Assembly: GCA_949987565.1 (NCBI GenBank)
Contig: OX465112.1
Span: 18,200,606 to 18,264,605 of the forward strand
Origin: Luidia sarsii
Lineage: Eukaryota; Echinodermata; Asteroidea; Paxillosida; Luidiidae
Direction: 5' to 3'
Length of the DNA stretch: 64,000 nucleotides
In this document: piece by piece, positions 1 to 11,600 of the stretch
Layout: the number at the start of each line of letters is the position of its first letter
Numbering within the stretch: the first letter of the stretch is position 1
Notes under the pieces: generated by a model
Told to the model about the DNA's origin: nothing
What the model saw: only the letters and a program-made list of their open reading frames with translations
The model's database searches: none
Translations under genes and position numbers: made by a program

Positions 1-1614
1 TTCTCTTTGAGAGTAAGTGTTACAGTTGCTTACATACTGGTATATATGAAAGATGTAAATGTGTTGAATGAAAACTCATTGAAGGAAGCATATTTTATGG
101 AAGTTGGACCGTGAACATTTTCAGAGCAGTCAAAACTCTGCAAATGAAAACAAGTAAATCAAAGAAGTGTTGTTGTAATTGTACGTCATATTGTCTTTCC
201 ATTTTTAAATTCATTTTAGATATTGGGTGCTCTGTCCTCACTCCTTCGATCAAAGCCAAGCATTGCGAAATAAAGACATGAAAGTGTTAGGTTTTAGTAT
301 TGTCTGAGTTTGATGAATTCTATGCCACAAGCCCTTTCGGCGTTTGCCATCCAGGGTATGAGGGCATACGAAGTACGAGCGATGTGACAGTTGAATATTA
401 CCCGGGACATCTACTAGTCACAGTCTGCTCATTTATCCTATCTGCCGGCATGCACATCGAACGGTTCCCCCACCCCCTGCATCAAGCCAACTCCAAACCC
501 TTGTTTCACATTCACAGCCATATATTGGGACCGTTATTGATGCTGATACACGCACCTCGCCACACGATGATCAATCTTGATGCATACAATGTGACAATCT
601 CGCAAGCTGCGCTAAACTTTGATGTTGCGGAAAGCAAACATTTATCTTGCTGGGAGCTTTTGTTATATTAATTACCTGGGTGCGGCTCCAGAACACAATT
701 CGCCTGATGAGTAATGAATTACCTAATTAGATTTTTCAGGGACTCATCACTCCTGACCCCTAGTGCAGTAAAGTACATTTCATATCCATTATGCCTGCAT
801 GACACTCAAAGCTACTGTACAATGTTACCTACTGACAGAGGACTACTGGCATCAGTTGTTATAAACTGAACGTCCCCCTTTCACACACATTGTTTGCTCA
901 AATGCTAGCCATAATTCATCCTTATTATAAGATAAGAGCTGCCATGCTCTATGAATACAGAAGATATTCCACCCCATACTCCAAATGCACAGAACAATTT
1001 TGTTCCTACCTATCTTTCAATCATGGAAGCTTATCACTTTAAGTCCGAAGTGGGGTCTTATTTTTTAATGAAAATTGTATTTTTAATGAAAATTTATGTT
1101 TTTTGAAAGAGTGGTTCTTTTTTTACTCGTACAGGTATATATTTAGGTCTTTGAAATTGCAGCATGTGAGAGTTCTCTCTGTTCTAAATTAATCCCACAG
1201 CAGTTAGTGGTTGATGGTTTCTGACTGGTGCCCCCAAACATTGTGAAGACTATAGTTGACTATTTGGGAAGGCTGCCAGTGCCATCATCAGTACAATCAA
1301 AGGTTTCAAAATTGTCCCAGCCAGTTCCTAGTTGGTTTTTCCTTTATTAAGGTGGAGATTGTAATCAAAATATCATGCTAATTTTAACTTTGTTGAATCC
1401 TTTCCACACCCGCAGAATCCGCCAACCTCAGATTACACCAGATTCAACTGCCTTCCTCTAATTAGGTGAAATCTAAGAGTCCCAAACCAAACAGTATTCC
1501 TTGGCCAGGCCAGCAAAGCCAACTACCCCATATGCCCCAATACATCCCTCTGTCCAGCCTCAGATGCCCAAGATGAAATAACATCTTGTCAAAGTCGCAT
1601 TATATTATATTATT
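1..1614. other. Intron upstream of the first B55 exon in window
   Basis: No exon is visible. The expected N-terminal B55 exon (which in vertebrates contains a DIQWCFSQVKG-type motif) is not here on either strand. The only recognisable content is a fragment of the second SINE family at about 1188-1290. The rest is AT-rich unique-looking sequence. Confidence 0.6.
1188..1290 (+). mobile_element. SINE-B fragment without its tRNA module
   Basis: Shares gcagttagtggttgatg, ttctgactggtgccccca and agttgactatttgggaaggc with the fuller copies at 43500-43755 and 48060-48320. It stops before the tRNA-like part. Confidence 0.55.
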
Positions 1615-2070
1615 TCCTTTCCTCCTCCTCCTCTTCCTGCTGTTCCTTCTCACCTGTTCCTCCTACTCCTGTTCTTCCTGTTCCTCCTCTTCCTCTTCTT
1701 CCTCCTCTTCCTCCTCTTCCTCCTCTTCTTCCTCTTCCTCCTCTTCCTCCTCTTCCTCCTCTTCCTCCTCTTCCTCCTCTTCCTCCTCTTCCTCCTCTTC
1801 CTCCTCTTCCTCCTCTTCCTCCTCTTCCTCCTCTTCCTCCTCTTCCTCCTCTTCCTCCTCTTCCTCCTCTTCCTCCTCTTCCTCCTCTTCCTCCTCTTCC
1901 TCCTCTTCCTCCTCTTCCTCCTCTTCCTCCTCTTCCTCCTCTTCCTCCTCTGCCTTCTTATGTTCCTCCTCTTCCTCCTCCTCCTCCCCTCTTCTTCCTC
2001 CTCTCCTCCTCCTCTCCACCTCCTCCTCCTCCCCCTCCTCTCCTCCTCCCCCCTTGTCTTCCTCATCTGC
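1615..2070. repeat. Pyrimidine microsatellite, mostly (ttcctcctc)n
   Basis: About 450 bp of nearly pure pyrimidine, with a regular 9-bp period over 1740-1950. It ends two bases before a splice acceptor. It is open in several frames (poly-Ser on +, poly-Glu or Arg/Lys on -), which is an artefact of period 9. Confidence 0.95.
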
Positions 2071-2072
2071 AG

Positions 2073-2170
2073 CTGACATCATATCCACTGTGGAGTTTAA
2101 CCACGACGGAGAGCTGCTGGCCACCGGTGACAAAGGAGGTCGCGTCGTCATTTTCCAAAGGGAAGAACAG
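2073..2170 (+). CDS. PPP2R2A: B55 subunit, first coding exon in window
   Basis: The AG acceptor is at 2071-2072 and the GT donor at 2171 (gtaggc). The exon enters two bases into a codon and leaves in phase 0. It encodes [20 protein letters not shown] and the following [11 protein letters not shown], the first WD40 strands. It follows directly on a CCT/CTT tract of more than 400 bp that serves as its polypyrimidine tract. Confidence 0.95.
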
Positions 2171-5100
2171 GTAGGCACGTATAGGGTTACCAAGAGGGAG
2201 GGGGGTGGCTGGCCAGAGATCCATTGGAGGAGCCCTGTTTTAAATGCCAGTGTGGATATAGTGCACAGTGTGTGATAAGCACAGGATTATTTGCCTCAGA
2301 AACCTGTGTGGAGGACGCACGCAGACTGAGACAGCCCCGGGGTGCATGTTCTCTCACTCAGCTGCAAGTCTGCTCTGTATACACTCTGTGTCGTGTCTGT
2401 AATTAATGTCACTTGCATGGATGCTCCGATTCACAAAGAAACAATTATCCAGGATGAATTTTCTCGGGATCATTTTGTCAACAAATGAAAAGCATTCAGC
2501 CGTGATAAGAATAAATGATTTACTTTTGGAATTTTGTCTTAAAATACATCTTCCGAATGATAAATTTAAAAAAGAAAACAAATATGAGCAGTCAGAGAAT
2601 CTGGTATTTGAAGTCAATATGTATTGTGTAATATAATGGGAAAAAAATAATTTTCATTCAAACAGCTTAATTAAATGTCATTCAGTTAGTTAAAAACCAT
2701 GCATGGCTTTGTTTGGATGTCATGTGAAGAAGAAAGCAATTTAGTGGTCCCCGGGGAATTCACCAAGGAAAAGGCAACTTGTAACATGACACTTCCGCTC
2801 CAACTGGGCTGTGAAGAATTCACCCCAAGCGGAGCGAGTCGTCTCTCAGCAGCCTGAAGCATTAAGCTCTCATGTGTTTCTCTGATTATGCCTCGCGGGT
2901 ACTGGACAGTGGGATGTTGTCATTCTCACAAGGATCCAAGGAATTAAGTCCCAGGCTCAAGTCAAGATTTACCATTTTTTACAGTGTTCACATGTATATT
3001 TCTTGACGAGGAAAGGGATGGAATTAGCAAGAGCTGAAGGCTGTCCAGGCAGATTCATGAGCATTTTGTCCAGTGTGTGCGAGAAGAGATGACACAGTAT
3101 ACTGCTGATGTGATTTTTGTAGTTTGCACGGAGAAAAAAAGGGAGACAGGAAGATGACTTGATTTAATCGGACGGAAGACATTCCTTAGAATGCCGTGCT
3201 TGATGCTACATGAAATCTGCTTTGCGGTTGAGCATCAACATTTGTCCCTCAGCTTGGCTGATGAATTTTGTGGGATTGCCGTACCGAGCACAAACCCAAG
3301 GCAATGCCATGGTTAATTGAACGCAGACTGTGCACAGACGTTTCAATCAGGCCCACTCTGTTCCCCTCTCCTTGCCCCTCTGAGGACAGAGGGAACGACA
3401 ACACAAATCCCCCTCAGGTTGTCGGATGCTGCATGTCTCCCATTCCTGTCTTTCTCTCTCTCTCTCTCTCACAGAGTAAAACCTGTTCCCCTCCAAGAGG
3501 GGAGTACAACGTCTACAGCACTTTCCAGAGCCATGAGCCTGAGTTTGACTATCTGAAAAGCTTAGAAATTGAAGAGAAGATCAACAAAATCAAGTGGCTC
3601 AATCGCCAAAACTACGCCCATTTTCTACTTTCAACAAACGGTGAGTAGGCAAGGCAACCGAGGACCCTCCTTCTTCCCCCTTGATGAAGAAAAGAAGTGT
3701 ACATGGAGGAATTTGCCTGAGGAGATTATCATTGGGTAGACTAAGGCTTGTTCATTATGCAAACTGTAGGGTACATTGGGACATCTGCTCAAGTTTCCTT
3801 CAGGCTGTGACGTAATTATTTGATAGAATTGGACAAGAAGAGTCTAATTTCCCTGGATTGGCCGTCATTTCTGACTGGTGAATAAGTTACTTTTTGTTTT
3901 CCCTTTTGAAAATAAAGGGGTCTATTATGTCTCCTAGGAGTCTCCTCTCTCCTCTCCTCTCCTCCCCTTCCCTCCTCTCCCCTCCCCTCCCCTCCCCTCC
4001 CCTCCCCTCCCCTCCCCTCCCCTCCCCTCCCCTCCCCTCCCCTCCCCTCCCCTCCCCTCCCCTCCCCTCCCCTCCCCTCCCCTCCCCTCCCCTCCCCTCC
4101 CCTCCCCTCCCCTCCCCTCCCATCCCATCCCCTCCCATCCCCCTACCATCTCTTTCCTTTCTCTTTCCCTTCCTTCTCTTCCCGTTAAGTATATTTTTGG
4201 TTTAGGTACTGAATGATGTCTCTCCTCTTAATCCTTGCAGATAAAACAATAAAACTTTGGAAAGTCTCAGAAAGAGACAAGAAGTGGGTAGGTTCTAATT
4301 TGACGGAGGAGGATGGCACAGTACGGGACCCCTGCCAAATATCGTCAGTACGTCTACCCTCAGTACAACCCATCGAATTAATGGTAGAAGCCAGCCCTAG
4401 GTAAAGCACTCCTTGCCTGCAGTCGCAGGCTTTCAAGTCTTCTCTCTTTCCCGTTCTCATCTGTCTCGACTTTCTCAATTTCATTGCAGTAGTCCTACCT
4501 TCCCGGCAATTTCTTTCTTAGAGAGAATTTGGGCAGCACGTACCATCTCAAATCAAGTCGATTTGGAAGATGTCACGTCTGTGAGGAATGTGATAATCTC
4601 AAATTGCACGAGACCTAAAGCTCAAGGAACGAACAAAAGTTGCAGCCACTGCCTTTGCAGATTTGAAGTCTTAATTCTATGATATCAAATAGCATTAGAT
4701 TGCTTTTGGACGTAAACTTTTGACCAAGGCGAGGCAAACTGAGAAAAAAAGTATCAAACTGACTTTTAGTAAAGAATAAGAGGTTTTGTATGCTTCATTG
4801 CCTTGTATGTTGATGCACCTTAACATCTATTTCTTTCATGATTTTGTTTTGTGTCCGTAGGAGAGTTTTTTCTAATGCGCATACGTACCACATCAACTCG
4901 ATATCAGTCAATAGCGACGGTGAGACGTATATATCAGCCGATGACCTTAGAATCAACCTCTGGCATCTAGGAATTACCGATCAGAGTTTTAGTATCCTTT
5001 TTTGTAACATCCTGCTCCCAGTATGTGCTCATCCCAAACTGGTAGCACCCTGTCTCCATTAACATGCTTTTCCCGTCCCTATTTTCAGGAAATGACTACA

Positions 5101-8100
5101 AAATATTGTTGTTCTCATAGCCCTTGTCCTTCTCTTGCTTGTCTCTCTATTTTGTACAGCGATTTGGTCTTTCTGTAAAGGCGCTTTATAAATACCTGTT
5201 AACCTTCACTAACAAATTTTTAAATTTAGTGGGCCTGACGTTTCGATCCTAGCAGGACCTTTCTCAAAGGCTTTCACTCTGCCTTTGAGAAAGGACCTGC
5301 TAGGATCTAAATGTCGGGCACACTAAATTTTAAAAATTGTATTTTGGAAATTTTAGTCAGTAAGCAGTTTGCAACATTTTGCCGACGTTCAATTGTCTGG
5401 CTGTCTGTTAGCAGAAAAGTTTGTTCTGAAATGTTTACAGTATGTCCATACTTTTCACTGGCTCAAGGGGATTCTTTTGGGTGATGATCCGTATTGAATC
5501 CTGGATTCTGGATCACTTTGAAATTGTTGTTAACATTGCGATAGTTGGTGCTTCTAGGCCTGTGTCAAATTACCATTACTTTGCGTTCTCGTACAGCGAT
5601 AGAGTTTTGCTTTATTCAGAGTCATGTGCGCTGTGACTCCTTTCCCCGACCACGTTCCTCCTCCCGTGGATAGATTGCTTGATTCCTTCACTTCCTTTTT
5701 CTTTCTTTCTTTTTCCTTATTCTCATCTGCCGGAGACCTATGGTCTTAGGAGCGCTACCCATGACACATCAATTAACCCAGAGCCACGAGGCCTTGTTTC
5801 AAAAATACCTCCGGAAGTCTTCACAGTCCTTTAAATAGCTCCTTATTAAAGTCGTCTGGATCCCGCCGACATCCAAAATTGCAAAACAAATCCTGAATCA
5901 TCCTGGTCCGATACCATTGTTCCCATCTTTAAAGGAATATGCTCAATCCGTTCAACTTTGTAGAATTTCTCTGACTTCAATCAACTCCGCCAACAACACA
6001 GGAAATTAATTAAATTTCCTTTCAGTGATTTCCTCTTTAATTACTCACTCCTGTACTCAGTTTACTCCCCTTGTTTCCAAGAAAGCCATCCATGCCTAAC
6101 CTTCCTTTAGGGATGTTTTGCCTTATTCCTTTATTTCTTCCCCACTGCTGTTGTATCTCACCTGAGACTGACGCCTTTCTCTGAATATTTCCTTTTTTAG
6201 GGGGAAAATGTGTAATAATGCACTGCAAAAAATGCTGTGTCTATGGCAACACAGCTCACCTAATGCTTGGCGTTCCCACCCCCACCCCCTCTCAAGTGTG
6301 TATAGGAGATGGGACGAACCACCTCTCCCCCGACTCTGCCTACAAGACATAATAAGCTCTCTCCCACCTTGTGTCAACAGCCAGCCTCGGGTAGCCCCTG
6401 GGAAATTGCCCCTTAAAATGCCACACAAAAAGAAACCATCACATTAGCGAACGTTTCCTGTCAGACTCATCTTGTTAAGTCCCCCCACCCCACCCGCCCA
6501 AAGACGGTCTTTCCTGCCCTTAGTTCTTGTTCACCCCCAAACACCCTGACTGAAATGGGATGAGCATAGGTTCCTCGACGGCTCTCGCAGTGGCCTAGAA
6601 TGTAAACACACACAACAGGAAATCTCCAAATCCTTACAGTGTTCTCTGGAAATCTCATTCTGCCACATGGTCTTTTTGGAGGTCTGTGGATTGGAGGATT
6701 GGAGCGCAGACAAATACTTGTCTTGTTTTCGGCTGGAGGAGGATCGTGTTACACTGTGGCAGGCTTTTCTGGCCACTGGCCAATCTGGGGTGGATTTGAC
6801 AAAGCCTTTATATGATTCATTGTAACCCGATTTACGATGGATAAGCCATTGTAAGGTGTGATAGGCCATAATGGTGTCTGTACATCACTCGTTGTCTTGC
6901 GATTGATCGTAAGTTACGATGAGTTTGGTGAAATCGATTGCTGGTTGATTAAGCAGGGTGTGTTCAAGTTGAGTTTTTAGTTTCAGGTCATGTTTTTTTT
7001 TGTCTCAGACAGTTACTTAGCCTGATTCCTGTGCCATGTGCAGCCTGATTTTCCAGTTTTCTAAAACCACAGAGAAAAACAGATCAGCAAATAGAATGCT
7101 CTGTTTTTTTGTCAAATTGAAACCAATTAGCAACATCAGCATCGCGTATCTTAAGCATGTTAAAATGTTTCACCTGGTATACAATTTTTTAATTTTATTT
7201 TTTCAATAAAAATATTGGTGTGGATTTTTAGTGATACACAAAAATGTTGCAAACTGCTTACTGACTAAAATTACCAAAATGCAAATCTTAAAATTTAGTG
7301 GGCCTGACGTTTCTTCAAAAGCAGAGAAAGGTCCTTTGAGAAAGGTCCTGCTAGGATCGAAACATCAGGACTACTAAATTTTAAGGTGTGGATTTTTGTT
7401 AGCAATTTTTTTTGCACTGTGCAACAAATAGAAAAAAGTGTAGTGAGTGGTCTTTGTTCGAGTCCTTCTCCTGTGGCTACCATCCTTGACCCCTCCTCCT
7501 CCCAGATATTGTGGACATTAAGCCAGCTAACATGGAGGAGCTGACAGAGGTCATCACGGCGGCTGAGTTCCATCCTAGGGAGTGTAACGTATTTGTGTAC
7601 AGCAGCAGCAAAGGCAGCATCAGGTTATGCGATATGAGGGAGGCAGCGTTATGTGACAAAAGCTCAAAACGTAAGTCCGTCATCTCGGAAAAACCATTGA
7701 CACAAACTGTAACAAATGCCAATATACCAAACATTCGGCTATAACGAACACGTATGCCCTTTGGCTCCTGATTTTTGTGTACAAAATATATGGCCGCAAG
7801 TGCTGTAACCATGTACCGCTATACCGAACAATTTTCATGGATCCCGCGATGTTTGTTACAGCAACGTTCCACTGGATCTGTTGTTTCTTAATCAAAATGT
7901 TAGCCATATGGGGTAGAAAAAACCCAGAAACTGACTGGGAGAAAAGTACATAGGAAAAAAAGCATTAGGTCCAATGAATTAATGGTATTTTATCAGGAAT
8001 CTTGTTACCCTGATCACATTTGTTTTTTATCTAGTGGCTAGAAATCCAGCCTATCCTGCTTTCATTTAAGGTTGATAGACCTAGATTTCTATAGAAAAGT

Positions 8101-10625
8101 TTTAGATTGAGAGTTCATAAAAGTTTATAAAATGAAAGAACAGAGATCATTTTATCCAAACAGAATCTTTCTCAAAGGCCTTCAGCATTTGAAAAAGGTC
8201 CTTAAAGGATCACCGGCATTGGACGATCTTTATGCGTCCCGTGTCCTAAAGAAATCTAAGTCAATTATTTCCGACGAATTCCATCCTGCGAATGAATTAT
8301 TTGAACTGATGAGAACAGGTAAACGCTATAGGACAATCCGAGCTAATACCAATCGCTTCCTGAACAGTTTTTATCCCAGTGCGGTGCGTCTATTGAATGG
8401 TTAATTGTAAATATAGTTTTTGATGTTTTAATGTTCTTATTGTTTTTAGCATTCCCTCAGCTTTCTGTATTAATGTAGTTTGTTTTGTACAATTTTTAAA
8501 GTGGTGTTTTACTGTAAGGTTAGTGTACTAGTTGTGCAAGTTGTGCTAGGTTATTGTAAGGGGCTAGTTGATTTGGTTGCTTTTTATTGATTGTTGTGGA
8601 TTTTTGTGTGATTGCTCGCAAGGCCAGGAAGAATTTCAATGTATTAGATATACATGTGACAATAAATTATTCTATTCTATTCTATCAATGCATCATGCCC
8701 TCCACCACTTTTCAAATTTGCGTTTGGTTCATTTCAGTCAGTTTGCAAAATATTTCCGATACACATATCTATGATACCCATACGCCGCTATACCGATTCA
8801 AATACGACCTCGACCAGCTTGTTGGTCCTTTGGTTAGAACTTCTGCACTAGAAAGCAGGAGTCACAGGTTCGAATCCTGCCCAAGCTGCCGTGGGTTTTT
8901 TTTCTGCATGCAATTAGGCAGTGCTTATTACGTCGACTAGGGAAACCCTCATTGAATAACATTTCTTTCAGAATAAGATGGTGGTTTTATTTCCTTCAAA
9001 CTTGTTTTTCCCCTCACAGTGTTTGAAGAGCCTGAGGATCCTAGCAACCGGTCGTTCTTCTCGGAGATCATCTCCTCGATATCAGACGTCCGGTTCAGCC
9101 ACTCGGGCCGCTATCTCATCTCCCGCGACTACCTGTCGGTCAAGGTCTGGGACGTCCTGATGGACACGAAGCCGGTCGAAACCTTCCCCGTCCACGAGTA
9201 CCTGCGCAGCAAGCTCTGCTCACTCTACGAGAACGACTGCATCTTTGACAAGTTTGAGTGCGTCTGGAACGGCACCGATACGTGAGTCGCCGTTGCCATC
9301 TCTGGTCCGCTGGACCGTAACCCCTTTGCGCCGGCACCTCCAAATTCAGAGCGTCGGCGGTGTTGCTAGGCGCCAGGCCCTGTGGTTTCGGGCACCACTT
9401 TTGTCCAAGTTTTAAACAACGCAGTGGCTGTTGTTACGGCAGTCGTCCGTGTGGTTCCCTGACTTGATTGTATTTCGTCAGCATTGCAGGCTGGTTGAAC
9501 CAGTCTATTAGCTGATAGTCTGGTTCCAAGAGCTAAACATCCTGACAAATACTGTGAAGTCAGGGAACCACACGGATGACTGCCGTAACAACAGCCACTG
9601 CGTTTAAACAAAGGCTCTTTTCATCCTAAACCACTGAACAATATGCAGCATGACAAAAGGTGCACCGAGGTCTGACCTTTGTCTTTGCTAATGGTTGTCT
9701 GTAATCAGGGAATCATTTCAGGATAAAAGTTGTAATTACATTTCAATCAATCAGCATTCAGATTGTATGCTCATTACTTGGCAGCTTTTATCATGTTGGG
9801 CCACAAGAGGGCGCTGTTTTCTTGACTTCTCAACATCTCTTGCATTCTAGACATGACACCAGACACCAGTCCTTGCATTTTTTATGAGCTCACGGTGCCA
9901 ATACAAACATGAACTGAATTTGTCTAGACGAAAGCAGAGCCATGTCTCAGCAGATTAACCTGTGCAAAAGCATTGATTAATCCAGATGCTGTACAACTGT
10001 TGTCGTTTTTGGCTCATGTACTGTAGGATGGAAACAAGAATTAGCCTTTTGTTGGTCAGTCTATCATATATTCTTGTTTATGTGAAAGTCAGCCACATGG
10101 GAATTCTTTGGCTGTGGCTGAAAATAACACAGAAGTTGCCTGTGAATTGGCTGTAGCCGCTATCTAGCGTTGTGTGTAATTAGAAGCCGTAACTGATCAA
10201 AGTAGGCCACAGTCGTACAATGTTTTAAATGCCCATCCCTATTTAAACACTGAATCCATCTCCTAGATACTTTTCTCTCTCGCCTGACCAATGATGTCTT
10301 CGCTCTCTCCCTCCTTCCCTTCTCCTTCCCTGCTTCTCACAGCGCCATCATGACCGGCTCCTACAACAACTTCTTCCGGATCTTTGATCGCAACACCAAG
10401 CGCGACTCGACGCTGGAGGCCTCGCGCGACAGCATCAAGCCCATGCAGGTGCTGAAGCCGCGGCGCGTCAACACGGGCGGCAAGCGCAAGAAGGACGAGA
10501 TCAGCGTGGACAGCCTGGACTTCACCCGCAAGATCCTGCACACGGCCTGGCATCCCAAGGAGAGCATCATCGCCGTGGCGGCCACCAATAACCTGTACCT
10601 CTTCCAGGAGCGGCCGCCCAGCTAA
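2073..10625 (+). CDS. PPP2R2A: PP2A B55 regulatory subunit (PPP2R2 family), exons 2-8 of the coding region
   Basis: Spliced from seven exons (2073-2170, 3475-3640, 4241-4400, 4861-4991, 7506-7670, 9020-9281, 10343-10625), giving about 420 residues, which equals the human protein without its first exon. The family forms a seven-bladed WD40 propeller that recruits substrates to the PP2A A/C core in cytosol and nucleus, notably for mitotic exit. Visible hallmarks are [126 protein letters not shown] and [17 protein letters not shown]. All intron phases join without a break. The initiating exon is not in the window. Which vertebrate paralogue (A-D) is closest cannot be decided; invertebrates usually have one gene. 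The C-terminus ends [11 protein letters not shown], slightly longer than the human end. Family assignment is essentially certain. Confidence 0.97.
2171..3474. other. B55 intron, no recognised element
   Basis: AT-rich sequence ending in a short (CT)n tract at about 3452-3470 that forms the polypyrimidine tract of the next exon. I see no coding or repeat signature otherwise. Confidence 0.6.
3475..3640 (+). CDS. PPP2R2A: B55 subunit exon: [19 protein letters not shown]
   Basis: The acceptor follows a (CT)n tract (acag|agtaaa) and the donor is acg|gtgagt. The exon enters in phase 0 and leaves in phase 1. It encodes [14 protein letters not shown], then the near-invariant [19 protein letters not shown] and FLLSTN. 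The residues before RGEYNVY (SKTCSPP) replace the variable human linker, so this is a normal site of divergence. Confidence 0.95.
3943..4160. repeat. (cccct)n pentanucleotide microsatellite
   Basis: About 35 units of CCCCT, then degenerate CCATC variants. The complementary strand is (GGGGA)n, with many runs of four G, so G-quadruplex formation is possible. It lies about 80 bp before a splice acceptor. Confidence 0.95.
4241..4400 (+). CDS. PPP2R2A: B55 subunit exon: [15 protein letters not shown]
   Basis: The exon lies between ccttgcag| and ctag|gtaaag, entering in phase 1 and leaving in phase 2. It carries the WD-like [15 protein letters not shown] and ends [11 protein letters not shown]. 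The middle ([18 protein letters not shown]) is the most divergent part of the gene against human, but no codon is broken. Confidence 0.95.
4401..4860. other. B55 intron, nothing recognised
   Basis: No repeat, coding signature or structured element was seen between the donor at 4401 and the acceptor at 4859-4860. Confidence 0.6.
4861..4991 (+). CDS. PPP2R2A: B55 subunit exon: [19 protein letters not shown]
   Basis: The acceptor is ccgtag| and the donor is the weaker gtatcc, leaving in phase 1. The A left at the end joins AT of the next exon to make the conserved Asn in SFNIVDIK. It encodes [20 protein letters not shown], a blade involved in substrate binding in the family. Confidence 0.93.
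5222..5375 (+). mobile_element. Fold-back CGAAACGTC element (HP family), copy 1
   Basis: The left arm gggcctgacgtttcgatcct and agcaggacctttctcaaagg faces an inverted copy ending cctgctaggatctaaatgtc. It is followed by the family's 3' segment tcagtaagcagtttgcaaca. The far 3' end is lost. Confidence 0.8.
5455..5560 (+). repeat. Dispersed repeat, pair with 26055-26160
   Basis: Shares gtgatgatc, aatcctggattctggatcac and t-tgaaat-gtt with 26055-26160. The class is unknown; no terminal repeats or tRNA boxes are seen. Confidence 0.6.
6790..6945 (+). repeat. Dispersed palindromic repeat rich in 'ttacgat'
   Basis: Contains gatttacgatggataagcc and atcgtaagttacgatgagtt. Related sequence occurs at 34130-34270 (inverted copy) and 60460-60530. 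It is probably a small fold-back element; the ends are not defined. Confidence 0.45.
7230..7384 (-). mobile_element. HP family fold-back element with 13-bp target duplication
   Basis: It is flanked by exact direct repeats GGTGTGGATTTTT at 7217-7229 and 7385-7397. It starts with the conserved end gtgatacacaaaaatgttgc, followed by the tttagtgggcctgacgtttc arm and an imperfect inverted arm. The end away from gtgatac is truncated, as in retroposed copies. Confidence 0.85.
7506..7670 (+). CDS. PPP2R2A: B55 subunit exon: [20 protein letters not shown]
   Basis: The acceptor is cctcccag| and the donor aaaac|gtaagt; both junctions are phase 1. It encodes [20 protein letters not shown] and [20 protein letters not shown], with almost no change from vertebrates. 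Only the end (ALCDKSSK) varies. Confidence 0.96.
8130..8695 (+). mobile_element. 5'-truncated non-LTR retrotransposon tail
   Basis: The reading frame at 8132-8404 ends in [16 protein letters not shown], which resembles the extreme C-terminus of LINE ORF2 proteins (pattern N-R-x-x-N-S-F-x-P-x-A-x-R-x-L-N). It is followed by about 240 bp of untranslated sequence and ends in aataaat plus a (ttcta)n tail at 8668-8690. No reverse transcriptase core is left. It is probably CR1- or jockey-like; the clade is a guess. Confidence 0.6.
8805..8960 (+). mobile_element. SINE-A, tRNA-Ser(AGA)-derived, single copy
   Basis: An A-box-like ggtcctttggttagaac is followed by an anticodon region cactagaaagc (loop CTAGAAA, anticodon AGA) and a B box ggttcgaatcc at 8868-8878. 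A T-run and a tail agtgcttattacgtc complete it. The same 5' part and tail bracket the large array at 52290-56152. The arms are too degenerate for a functional tRNA gene. Confidence 0.8.
9020..9281 (+). CDS. PPP2R2A: B55 subunit exon: [20 protein letters not shown]
   Basis: The acceptor is cctcacag| and the donor atac|gtgagt, entering in phase 1 and leaving in phase 2. It carries [40 protein letters not shown] and [20 protein letters not shown]. Codon third positions are clearly more GC-rich here than in the upstream exons. Confidence 0.97.
9409..9608. mobile_element. Fold-back (MITE-like) element with ~55-bp terminal inverted repeats
   Basis: The left arm tttaaacaacgcagtggctg, ttgttacggcagtcgtccgt and gtggttccctgactt is matched by the inverted right arm ending at gcgtttaaaca. 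The central loop is about 90 bp. It lies in the last B55 intron. No transposase remains. Confidence 0.85.
10343..10625 (+). CDS. PPP2R2A: B55 subunit terminal coding exon
   Basis: The acceptor is tctcacag|. The stop TAA lies at 10623-10625. It encodes [39 protein letters not shown] and [20 protein letters not shown]. The exon is strongly GC-rich, unlike the AT-rich 3' flank that starts just after the stop. Confidence 0.97.
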
Positions 10626-11282
10626 GACCGGCTTTAGTTTTGTACTCGCGTCGCTGTGTCTATTACAAACCCTGCCTCTCTCTCTCTCTATCTCCTTCCC
10701 CCGTAGCCCAAAATCCTCTCCCTCCCTCCCTCCGTTATGCTCGGTAATATCTTAAAAGAAAATGAAAAAAAGAGTCTATAGTTCTCTTGTTTTCAGCACC
10801 AGTGTTGTCAGTGTTATGTTTTTTGTTTGTGGGTACGCTGGAGGAATGCCAAAAATGTACAGTGATGTCTTACTTTGTTTTGGGGGTTATTTTTCCTTTT
10901 TTTTTTTTTTCTTCTATTTTTTGTCCTTTTTTTTTTGGTAGCATTGTAAAAGGACCATAATGTGAAGCCATACAGTGGTGTCCTGTCACTATGTAGAAGG
11001 CTGGGTGCCATAGATGGACAGTGTGACTGTCTTGCGCCCATGAGGGGTTCGTCCCTCCCCTGTCCCTGCCTCTAAGTATCACCTCAAACCGAACCCCTCT
11101 GTCCCTCCCTCCCTGGTCCAGAAATGTTGTCTATAACTCAAGGAGCATTTTTGTTTTACCCCGTACCTACACGAAACCCCCAACCGTGTTTGATTTACAG
11201 AGTTGTTTAGGGCTGTACAAAAACGAAATTGTCTGAATGGACAGACCGTGGCATTTCAGTTCGAACAATCTGTTTTCTGGGT
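10626..11282 (+). other. Proximal 3' UTR of the B55 gene
   Basis: AT-rich sequence directly after the stop, with homopolymer T runs near 10895-10940. No repeats are seen before 11285. No clear AATAAA was identified here, so where the transcript ends is unknown. Confidence 0.5.
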
Positions 11283-11284
11283 CC

Positions 11285-11600
11285 TATTCTGTAGAGCAGC
11301 TTAAGCTCCGAAGTCTTCCTCTTGCAGACATGACTCCAAACCGCATGGTGACACCATTGCATTTTGGCTTGTACTCCACAGTTGGCATGAGACCAAAGTG
11401 AAGTGCGGGTTGGCCAGGTGATCCTATGAAGCGGTAACTTTTGTGGGTGCTCAGCCCCTTCTCACCAGGCCACATTACAGTGCCCATGACTGCCACACAG
11501 TGGGAGAGGGGGGTCCGAATAATCCGGTAGTCTGAAAAGAGTCCTTGTCTAAAACTTGGACAATAGCGGTGCCCGGATTCGGAGGGCCTAGCGCTTGGCA
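11285..11600. repeat. Dispersed repeats in the B55 3' flank
   Basis: 11285-11480 resembles the element at 59861-60101 (agagcagcttaagct, gggttggc-aggtgatcctatgaa). 11545-11595 shares aaacttggacaatagcggtgcc with 48835-48875 and, inverted, with about 9390-9415. Boundaries are approximate. Confidence 0.45.

Noticed and set aside
1586..2275. Poly-serine, poly-glutamate or Arg/Lys-rich proteins across the CCT tract
   Set aside because: They are by-products of a 9-bp microsatellite. The only real coding piece is the B55 exon at 2073-2170.
8805..8895. A functional tRNA-Ser gene
   Set aside because: The acceptor and D arms do not pair and the sequence continues into a SINE tail; only the anticodon and T regions resemble tRNA.
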